A stretch of 64,000 bases of DNA from contig NC_088318.1 of assembly GCF_910592395.1 (NCBI RefSeq), positions 7,626,349 through 7,690,348 of the forward strand, written 5' to 3'. The notes under the pieces are model-generated. The model had not been told where the DNA came from and made no database searches. It was given only the letters and a program-made list of their open reading frames with translations. The stretch's first letter is position 1. Each line of letters starts with the position of its first letter. The position numbers and the translations under genes were made by a program. This DNA comes from Lineus longissimus (taxonomy: Eukaryota > Nemertea > Pilidiophora > Heteronemertea > Lineidae). Shown here piece by piece: positions 56,232 to 64,000 of this stretch.

Positions 56232-59207
56232 TAGACCATATCCACAACTCCGTGGATATGGTCTATTGTTTTTACTGAGCCGATCGCCAGGACCCGAGGG
56301 ATGTGGTTTTCGACAGGTATCTCCGAAACTGCCGCACGGAACGACCTGAAATTTGGTTAGGTTACGTTTCATAACCTGCTAACGAACAACGTGTACTTTA
56401 TTTTTGCAGCCGTTGCTTACTTTTTTAGTTTTCGGGTGATTTTTGATGAAAATCGCCGGTTCTGAACCGTTCCGGTAATAGCACTGCCTCTCGCGTTTTT
56501 ACCGATTAGGCAAGTTGCTCAACGTTGATCTGTCCCAACCTGAACAGGTGGGAGGATACCCGCTACATGGAAGAGCCAACAGACATTTCGTCTACACATT
56601 CTAGACTGGGTGAGTGTGATTTTTTCATGATTGTAATCGCCCTCAAATTTGTGTTGAAACACTGCATCAGACAAAATTAACTCATCAGAGGTCAAGAAAA
56701 GGATCTTAAGAATATATATTCGCTGTTAGTTTGGGTGATTATAGGGAGCACGTCCATCTTTTGAGGCAAACTTGTCATCCGAAAGTTTCCAGATCCCCGC
56801 AATGGCGGATATACATTCATCAGAAAAATTATGAATTCGGGCAAGTTTCATCAAACTGTGCGCCTTAAACACCTAAGAATGTCTCAAAATCACCCAGACT
56901 CTACACATGAGATATACCTTCACTGAAAATAATTGCTAAAACCTCGCTTAACGTGTCGCGAGTGCTGAAAGCAACAGTTTTGGAGATCATTTTTCTGTAC
57001 ATCCTGCTCACTCCTGTAGAAATGTAGAGTAAAGCACGTATACACGTGCAGTGTAAATGGACACACGAATGTACACACCTTCTGAAAATATTGTCAGCAA
57101 AGGTGATAAGTGTTTGTTCTGAATTATGACAATGAAATTCATAGACTATTAGCAGGTAGTCAGTGTCTGTTGGTCTGAATAATGAATGATAAAATTTCTG
57201 GTGAAGTTAAAATATTTCCTCGCTCTGTTTACAGCCTGACGGCGACGCAGTGACGGGGATGATCAGCATCTGTTCTGTTCTGCGACCGCATCAGTCACGG
57301 ATATAGGAGCCTTGACCACGAGGAGCTGATGAGGCAAAGTCGTATAACCGTCTTAACCTTGACATCGGTGCAGTGCTGAATTTGCCGTCCGAAGACAAAC
57401 CAGTATAATATTCCAGCCGTATTTCGTTCTTTTCACTGTAATACTTTTACTTCAAAAAGACTGAATAAATAAACCTACTGTGGCAGTTAGTTTAAAAAGA
57501 TATTATTGCATTTTACGTTTTTACTCTTAGTGCTGATCGGTCATACCCCTTGGGCCTGGCCGTAACCTTGCATACTGGTTGTCTCTATGCCGTATGCTAT
57601 GACCATGTATATATCTACTGGACTGGTTTGTTGCACCATGTCGAAGGAATTTTATGTAGAGATGAAGACACTTCCCTTACATCACAATCTACACCTCAAA
57701 AGAATGGTTGTAAAAATCCTTGCCATGATTCCCGGTTGCCCCTATGTTGTGACCATGCATGCATCAATGGCCTGGGATGTTGCAACCTACACTTCAAAGG
57801 AATGCGAAGTCTAAATCACATTTATTTTTTGTCCCCAGGTTGTGACTTTCCTAACAGCAATTGCAGACCATATCCCTGGTGATAGTGTTTTGTCATCTTA
57901 AAAATGAGCACCAGGACAAAGCTATGGGCGGTTATTACCGCAAATAAAGACAAACCAAAGCAAAGACACTTGTGTAGCATATCAAGGACATGTAGATTGA
58001 TACTCCTGGGCGGTTATTACTGCAAATAAAGACAAACCAAAGCAAAGACACTTGTGTAGCATATCAAGGACACGTAAATTGATACTCCTATGTGTGCCAC
58101 ATAAAAGACATCTGGACCATACACCACGTCAAAGATAACGATGCGAAGTCAACAGGTGGCGCCACTGTAGATTGCTGGCGGCCGTACGCTGCCTGTTGAC
58201 TTTGTTGTTATTTGCCACCTCTCTCCTATGGCAAGCCGTTTGCTTCAAAAAGTCGAAATGATTTTTTTCTAGTCGAAATGATTTTTTTCTTGTCAAGATA
58301 TTTTTTTTCAAGTCAAGAAAAAAAATTTGAAATTAAATTTCTTTTTCAAGTCGAGATATTTATTTTTCTTCTCATTTAACTTATTGAAGTTGAATCAATT
58401 AATAAAAATTTCACTGCGAGAAAAAAATGATTATAAAAATAAAAATAGTCGCTTATATCAACAAAAACCTATAGTTGTCGAAATCGTTTTTACTTTTCCC
58501 AAGACGGTGGCGCCGCCTGTTGACTTCGCATCGTTATCTTTGATGTGGTGTATGGTCCAGGTGTCTTTGATGTGGCACACATAGGAGTATCAATCTACGT
58601 GTCCTTGATATGCTACACAAGTGTCTTTGCTTTGGTTTGTCTTTATTTGCGGTAATAACCGCCCATACAAAGCACCAAAAACCTGCCACTTAAGATCAGA
58701 TCAGAAGTTACCTACGTGGTGCCAGTACCCACAAGTGCATGATTGACACCTAGATCATTTGAAGAAAAAATTGGCAGCAGAACCATGTGTGCATGGAGGG
58801 AGGTATTATAATATAAATACTGTGGAGACGCAATGTATTATTGGTCGTCCCAACATTGGGAGCTTTCATCCCCACCAGCCATATCAGATGGCCAACTGGT
58901 TTCCCTCACTCGACCAGAAAACTCATCAAAAGATACGAAAGATGTTGAGATTCAGATTACATTTGCTTGTTGTCTGCTGGATTCTGACCATCCATATGCT
59001 GAGTTGTTGCAGTCCCAGAACCATCGCTAATTCTAGTATTTATGATGCACCTACTGTCACAACCTAATTCAGCTGGTTATTCAGGGTTATTTGCCTCTGA
59101 TTTATCTGGTTATATCCTGGTGCAAACCTAATTTCTCAACATGACAAAATACTTTCACCAGGGATATGGTCTGCAATTTGCTGTTAGGCGAATTGCCCAA
59201 TACTAGT
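56232..59207 (-). mobile_element. Helentron-like non-autonomous element, copy C
   Basis: 2.98 kb, inserted into the piggyBac coding region between the codons of FND and NAKA. The left end is the terminal hairpin (TAGACCATATCCAC, loop, complement) and the right end CCCAATACTAGT. The interrupted host codons show that insertion was between two T's with no gained bases. The alternative reading, a 4-bp GTTA duplication, fits this copy but not A or B. It contains the 745-bp TIR element at 57923-58667. Confidence 0.8.
57923..58667. mobile_element. 745-bp TIR element with 6-bp target duplication
   Basis: TIRs start TATGGGCGGTTATTACCGC, about 160 bp on the right. The left arm is longer because its first 82 bp are tandemly duplicated (TGGGCGG at 57925 and 58007). 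CAAAGC at 57917-57922 and 58668-58673 is the target duplication; copy B has a single CAAAGC at 52667. The AT-rich centre (58250-58500) has TCGAAATGATTTTTTTC repeats and no transposase. Superfamily not assigned. Confidence 0.9.
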
Positions 59208-59209
59208 TA

Positions 59210-59958
59210 TCATTGAAATGCAGAAACTTCAGAATAAGTTCAAATCTGTTCCTAGGCATGGCCTCACTGAAGAATGGAGTGGCCAATATCTTGTTAGTTG
59301 ACCAGTAATATCTAAGCAACGGCTTGCTAATAATACCAGTTAGGATAACAAGCCCCAGAAACTTTTCCATTTCCTCAACTGTGACTCCCCTCCATCTCTT
59401 AGCCCTTGCATGTGGAGAAAGGACTGTCTGTGCGAAATACTGATCAGCATAACGGTTTGTCTCTGCTACTATCATTTCAATAATGTCATTGGGTAGAAAC
59501 AGACGAAAGACATCCCAGGCGTCCTCAACATCAACTGCAGCGGTAGGGCCTATTCGTTTTGTAAATGCCTGGAGTTGGGGCTTCGTATCAGCTGGACTCC
59601 AAACATAATTGGCTCTCTGGGCAGCAAGATTAGGCCTAGCAGGCGCCCTGCCCCTTCCTCTGCCTCTGCCTCTAGCTACTCCCCTAGCACGCCGCGCAGC
59701 GACACGACCACGTGCAGCAACCTGGGGAGCAGGTGGTTGGCGCCCTGCAGCACTATCACCACTATCAGAATCATCAAGATCTGTCCCGTCAGCACGATCA
59801 TCTTGGCTGTCTGCACCCCCACTCACAATAGAATCATCATCTGAGTCCTCTTCAACGTTTGATTCATCATCAGATTGTCCATTTATGTCTAAATCAGAGT
59901 CTGAATCAGCCAATAACTCGGCTACATCTGCCCCCGTCATCAATCTTCGACCCGCCAT
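59210..59958 (-). pseudogene. piggyBac transposase, N-terminal part
   Basis: ATG at 59958 begins MAGRRLMTGADVAELLADSD. An acidic Asp/Ser/Glu-rich stretch and an Arg/Gly/Ala-rich stretch follow. The start of the transposase domain is then clear: FRLFLPNDIIEMIVAETNRY, KRWRGVTVEEMEKFLGLVIL and MPRNRFELILKFLHF. These are conserved piggyBac motifs. The frame is open to the insertion edge at 59208. An upstream non-ATG extension to 60000 is unlikely to be real. Confidence 0.9.
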
Positions 59959-60184
59959 TGCGCCTATTCGAATACAGACGATCTTGGCTATAAATAGCAC
60001 ATTGGCTGAACATCATATTATCACCTCAAGCGCTGTATAGTTAAATTGTTTTCCCCTATACTGCGCTGCTAGTCGCCTCGAAGACAAAGCGGGAAATTTA
60101 AAAACGCGACGTAATACGTCGGATGGCTCAACCATGTGAACTTGCAAGACGTAAAATTACGTCGGATGGCGCTCAAAGTGTTAA
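59959..60184 (-). mobile_element. piggyBac 5' end with TTAA target
   Basis: On the minus strand TTAA (60181-60184) is followed by CACTTTGAGCGCCATCCG as the terminal repeat. The word CCATCCGACGTA recurs 43 bp inside (about 60113-60128). TTAA is the obligatory piggyBac target, and it falls in an E1-family repeat at its usual GGTTAAG site. The opposite end was not found. Confidence 0.75.
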
Positions 60185-60508
60185 CCGATAAAACTATGAA
60201 CTTGAAATTTAGTACACATGACTCCCTACATCATGTTACCTCGGACACCGAATTTTGATTTGATCTGATTCTCGCCTTGCCATCAGGAGGCCAAAACTAA
60301 AAAAGGTAAAAAGTGCAATATCTCACTTTCGTGACTTGTTTTCGATGATATTTTTTTGGTAGGTACTCCAAGCAACGATACATCACATGTCATACCGACT
60401 TTGGTTTGACCTATATACTATACATGTAGCATGTTTCTTAACCAGGATGAATTCCTAACCAACAAATATCTATGCGGTGAGCACAATGGCCATTGGCCGT
60501 TTCATTTT
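60185..60508 (-). mobile_element. E1-family element arm, minus orientation
   Basis: Reverse complement of the start of 50273-50600: GGTGAGCACAATGGCC, then GGCCGTTTCATT and TA at 60509-60510. Relative to that arm both TA flanks are at the outer edges, so the two arms form the ends of one TA-flanked unit of 10.2 kb. Confidence 0.75.
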
Positions 60509-60510
60509 TA

Positions 60511-61053
60511 ATCTGGATGGGACCTCATTGATCATATTGCATTTAGACGAGAAAAATTTAAACCACATGTATCAGATTCAATTGGATCGCATTTAGCTTT
60601 TTTTATGTCGTGTAAACAGTCCTAATGTCACCTCAAATGAAAGGGTCAGCAAGCTTTTGCTGGAGACACTCTTTACTTCGGAACACCTATCTCTAATGCT
60701 CGGCGCCTGGCTAGAAGGTAGTTTGTACCCTATATTTAAGTAGCTGGCGGCTAACCAACTGACCATATCAGAAAGAGGTTACCAGTACACCTCAAACCTT
60801 CGACCTCACATGGTGGACGCCTTGACCACTAACCGATCGTATATGGAGAAAGGGATGAGGCATATGATTGTATTTGATTAAATATTATCTTTGTGATATG
60901 TTACTAAAGGACTACAATATGTGTATTTAAAAGGCCAAGTCAAAATTTGCTGTGTGTCTGAGTAGAATATTATGTTTTCTGCAATTGGTAAGCATTGTGG
61001 ATCCCCTCAAACACTAACAGGTGTTTGGTATCATATATTTTCTTTTGTTTCAG
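60511..61053. other. Intron sequence before the next OXA1L exon
   Basis: No repeat or exon recognised. It ends with TTTTCTTTTGTTTCAG. Confidence 0.4.
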
Positions 61054-61197
61054 GTACTGTGATAGTGAGAATGTGTATGTTCCCTCTTGTTGTAAAATCT
61101 CAGAAAAATGCCGCTAAATTAAACAACAACATGCCGACAATGACACGACTTCAAGAGCGCTTCACAGAGGCTAGACAGTCAGGAAATCCGATGGAAG
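61054..61197 (+). CDS. OXA1L: OXA1L-like exon: first membrane helix and following loop
   Basis: 144-bp exon from |GTACTG to ATGGAAG|GTGCGT. It takes one base from the previous exon to complete a Gly codon, then reads GTVIVRMCMFPLVVKSQKNA, followed by NNNMPTMTRLQERFTEAR and NPMEG. OXA1 family members have a matching run: a helix with F-P-L-x-V, a basic turn (Q-R/K-x-A-A-x-x-x-N), then P-x-(I/M) and an amphipathic helix. The exon ends in phase 1. Codon phase matches the exon at 50036, strong support for a single gene. Remaining exons (four further helices) are not in the window. Confidence 0.88.
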
Positions 61198-61515
61198 GTG
61201 CGTATAAAGGACAGTGAGATAACTGTGAAGTATGGTTTTTATGCCCCTGACAAAAATTAGGCACACTCTGACATAGCCTGTGCGTCTGTTACTTATCAGA
61301 CAAACATCTTAGTTAGCCAGTTCCATTTTTGGGGGAGGGTTGGGGATGACATGGAGATAGTTCCTTTTGAAAACCAGCACGATATGATATTGAGTATTGT
61401 CATCACAGCAGCCATCTTGAATTTAGTTTCAGTCTATTTCAGTGATGATATCACTTAATGGTTGCTGATAAGAAAACTGCAATCCTCTTGAGGCCACTAT
61501 AAAAAGTAGAAAAAT
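61198..61515. other. Following intron, no feature recognised
   Basis: Starts GTGCGT. No supportable element before the SINE-like pieces. Confidence 0.35.
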
Positions 61516-61519
61516 GTGG

Positions 61520-61640
61520 AGCCTCATAGGAGCCTTACAGCCTAGTGGTTAAACTACTAGCTTCCAGACTATAAGGCCTGGGACTGGGAGATCCTGGATT
61601 GTAGTATATCTGCCTGAACCGGCGTTGGTTCCATGACAGC
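61520..61640 (+). repeat. tRNA-derived SINE-like fragment
   Basis: GCCTAGTGGTTAAACTACTAG resembles a Pol III A box with its flanks, and GATCCTGGATTG sits at B-box distance. It is degenerate, so it is a remnant and not a tRNA gene. Confidence 0.45.
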
Positions 61641-61689
61641 TAAAATCCATGGCTTTCTATCTAGCAAGTTTGTTTGAGGCTCAAGAGAG

Positions 61690-61875
61690 GAGATCAGTGG
61701 CATAGTGGTTAGAGTGCCGGACTCATAATCAGGAGGTCGCAGGATTATTCTCTGAATTATCATCGCTGTTTTGTCTTTTTGCTCTTGAGCAAGGCACTTT
61801 ACCCTACTTGCTTCTCAACACCCAGCAGTAAATGGGTACTTAACTGGCAAACGGATATGGCGAACTATGAATATT
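61690..61875 (+). repeat. tRNA-derived SINE
   Basis: A-box-like GCATAGTGGTTAGAGTGCC and B-box-like GGTCGCAGGATTA at tRNA spacing. A non-tRNA body with CTTGAGCAAGGCACTTTACC and AGTAAATGGGTACTTAAC follows. The A-box/B-box layout followed by a body is the structure of a tRNA-headed SINE. The cloverleaf is not intact. Confidence 0.7.
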
Positions 61876-62825
61876 AGTCTTCAGCGCTGTTACAGGGCTT
61901 GCCCTTTATAATATAAGGCACGCATGCGCCATCACACACCTAAAATGACAAGAAGGCGCGCAATAACACTTGCACCTTGCAAAAAAACTATTTAAAATTT
62001 CTCTCGCGTCCAACTTTTGTCACGTGACTACTCGAGTACAATTGCGGAGAGCAAAGCCAAAATAAACCCACCAAAATAGATTGGTGTTTTGTTGTCTTTT
62101 GACATATAACCGCCCGATTCCATGTTTCATTCTTCATATGGGCTGTAATCATCCCTGACTGATTCATTCTAAGACCTTTATGACCCATTGTAGTCACAGG
62201 CTGGCATATTTTTTGCATTTATATCCTGATGAAAAGATTACAAATACACATGCCACTACATGCATTGGTCGATGATTTGTGTTCAGGTCATGTAGGTTCG
62301 CGCTTTCTGAATGGCTCAGATCGGTGTGACAGCACAGACTTTTGCCATATTTTGGGTTGTTGATAAACATCAACATGTGGGTAAGTGATACATAGCCAAG
62401 TTACAATATTTATTTATTATTTTTTGTGGAATAAATTGTGCACCAAAAGAAGAGCTTGGATCATGAATATACTGGCGAATCACTACGGGTAATAATTTGA
62501 GGGGCTTTGAACTACAGAAAACAGTTTGATTTAGGGCTATATAAGTCGCACAATTTTTATTGCCAATATGACATAGATAAATGAGGACTGTCAGATGAGA
62601 CAAAAAGCTGTGGTGCCTTGTACCAGAGTGTATGCCTGGGCAAGTGAAAGATCCCATATTGGTGCACTGTTTTCTATACTGGACGCCATACCTCCAGCAA
62701 AAATCCTATAGGCTTATCACGCCATAATACTGATACCATGGGCTGTGATCTCTTGTAAATAGCAATTGTGATCCAGCAGTCGAACCTGTTGTAGGTTTCA
62801 TATGTATAGTTTGGCATGATCATGA
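61876..62825. other. No gene recognised
   Basis: Intron-like sequence. I looked for the next OXA1L exon here and did not find one. Confidence 0.35.
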
Positions 62826-62900
62826 CATGTAAGAGCTCCATAGCCTAGTGGTTAACATGCAATAGGGCCCAGGTTGAATCCCGGGGAGAAACATCCTGAG
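62826..62900 (+). repeat. tRNA-derived SINE-like head
   Basis: ATAGCCTAGTGGTTAACATGC (A box) and GGTTGAATCCCGGGG (B box) at tRNA-like spacing. No matching acceptor stem, so it is read as a SINE head and not a tRNA gene. Confidence 0.55.
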
Positions 62901-63401
62901 ATACAAGTTTTTTCGATTCTCATACCTCTTATACAAAACCCTGAGAAAAACCAGTACAATCCGCTGGGAAGGGTGGCTGTTCCGATTACCTTACACACCT
63001 TGAATACTTTATTTTCCGCTTTGCGGTATGATACAATAAACACGTTCCTAACGTTTTGATTCTTCAGCCTACATTGATTTTATGCTGTTGAAGTGTTTTT
63101 GTGTATCTATTTGAAATGAAACAAACTTGCAGCGGGGGACGTGCAATTCAACAAAGAGCCTTCGATTAGTCGAACTTAAAAGCGGAGTTCGCTTGGCTAG
63201 TGGAACAGCCTACTGTCGGTAAAAATGTACCTACATTGTACTTAAAGGGAACTGACACCGCCCAGCGGTTTAGCCAACTTTTCGACTTTCGCCGCCCGAG
63301 AAAGTCAAACTTCCAACTTCCTATTCGAGTTCAGATTTGTAGCTCCCCCCCCCCCCCCAGTGACGAGCATGCGCAGTTCAATTTGTTATTATTGAGAATC
63401 A

Positions 63402-63632
63402 TGTCGAAAGTTTGCGTAATGGGGCGACCAAAAAAGGTCTCAAAAGCCAATCAGCGGCTATGGATTTCGCGTGAGACGCTCGCGATATGGAAAGTAATAC
63501 GGAAGGAGTTGAATTTGAAGACAAATGATGAAGTTGCCCAACATTTGGCTGACTTGTACTCCGAGAAATTGATATTGATTTTGGCGCGGGAAGAGCATTG
63601 TGCATGTTGCTCGTGCCAAGTCGCCTTTTAAT
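63402..63632 (+). CDS. Small ORF of unknown function with AT-hook-like motif
   Basis: ATG at 63402 opens 76 codons to TAA. The protein reads MSKVCVMGRPKKVSKANQRL, followed by WISRETLAIWKVIRKELNLK and a helical AQHLADLYSEK. It ends with CACCSC. GRPKK resembles an AT-hook core. An upstream ATG in the same frame (63200) would add 67 residues across a C run, which looks non-coding. It may be a transposon-derived N-terminal exon or a small gene in the OXA1L intron. I do not recognise it. A splice donor is not obvious before the stop. Confidence 0.4.
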
Positions 63633-64000
63633 ACAGAGCGACGCTCTCATTAGGCGCTTTTTTTGTGAGGGAATGGATTTCATCTGGAGTTTGAAATATC
63701 GTGAGGTTGAGTATATTGAAAATCACTGATTATGTCAGGATGGGGTTGAACCTGGGATTGTAGTTCTGGATGAACTGATGCCGCTTTCAAGGAACTAAAA
63801 TTCCTGGGTCTTCAGAATCCTTTAGATGAGACTTAACACTGACATTCTCTGAACCTGAGTGCCTATGCCAGGGCAGGCAAAGATCCCACACAGGTGGTTA
63901 ATGTATAACCTGATGTAGACTGATTCGTATCGACAAAGGTCCATAAATGAACCATGAAGCCTAAAATGATGATCATCATGATAACGATGTTATTAACTTG
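63633..64000. other. No feature recognised
   Basis: Nothing supported at the right edge. Confidence 0.3.

Larger units (their letters stand above)
50253..61053 (+). other. OXA1L: OXA1L intron of 10.8 kb filled by nested elements
   Basis: Starts GTATGT and ends TTTGTTTCAG. A TA-flanked repeat begins only 20 bp after the 5' splice site (50273). The exons on both sides stay in phase, so the intron must be removed despite its load. Listed separately are E1-like arms, two Helentron-like copies, a piggyBac pseudogene and a TIR element. Confidence 0.8.

Noticed and set aside
61690-61770. Possible tRNA gene
   Set aside because: A- and B-box-like words are present but the cloverleaf stems do not pair and a SINE-type body follows.
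62826-62900. Possible tRNA gene
   Set aside because: B box is good but the acceptor and anticodon stems do not form; read as a SINE head.

Overview
The window is nuclear DNA of an animal, most likely a marine invertebrate deuterostome, dense in repeats. It has spliced gene pieces with GT/AG introns, many transposon families, and no operons or ribosome-binding sites. The deuterostome guess rests on one Ty3/Gypsy element (5.9-10.6 kb) whose integrase lies before its reverse transcriptase. That order defines the Gmr1-like group, which was described from deuterostomes. Species cannot be read from the sequence alone.

Only two host genes could be supported. At about 26.15-26.35 kb they sit head to head, with 203 bp between their start codons. 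On the minus strand is a first exon that looks like SLC7A6OS/Iwr1 (RNA polymerase II nuclear import factor). On the plus strand is a short exon with the character of a mitochondrial presequence. OXA1L-type exons (mitochondrial inner-membrane insertase) follow at 50.04-50.25 kb and 61.05-61.20 kb. If these are one gene, OXA1L runs over 35 kb with introns of about 23.6 and 10.8 kb filled by transposons, and its remaining exons lie past the right edge.

Layout. 0.2-1.3 kb: satellite-like array with a 126-bp unit. 2-5.7 kb: small duplications and hairpins. 5.9-10.6 kb: decayed Gmr1-like element with a SCAN-like Gag. 10.6-19 kb: mostly unassigned, with tandem repeats (17.1-17.7 kb) and scattered MITE-like pieces. 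19.3-21.8 kb: two copies of a 446-bp MITE, one split by a 1.1-kb TA-inserting element. 22.9-24.4 kb: 5'-truncated CR1/L2-like LINE. 25.1-25.9 kb: near-perfect palindrome of about 0.8 kb. 26.6-31.6 kb: inverted-repeat composite holding a Helentron-like element and a pogo-like MITE. 35.2-44.2 kb: BEL/Pao element with both LTRs and a 5-bp target duplication. 44.6-47.4 kb: long direct repeats around a single unknown ORF of about 407 codons. 47.9-48.9 kb: TIR element with a 9-bp target duplication. 50.3-60.5 kb: nested insertions in an OXA1L intron (TA element, piggyBac, Helentron-like, 745-bp TIR element). 61.2-64 kb: SINE-like pieces and one small unknown ORF.

The two most notable items are the Helentron-like family (three copies, T|T insertion, terminal hairpin, no target duplication) and the LTR-flanked single-ORF element. 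No rRNA, bona fide tRNA, CRISPR array or prokaryotic signal was seen.
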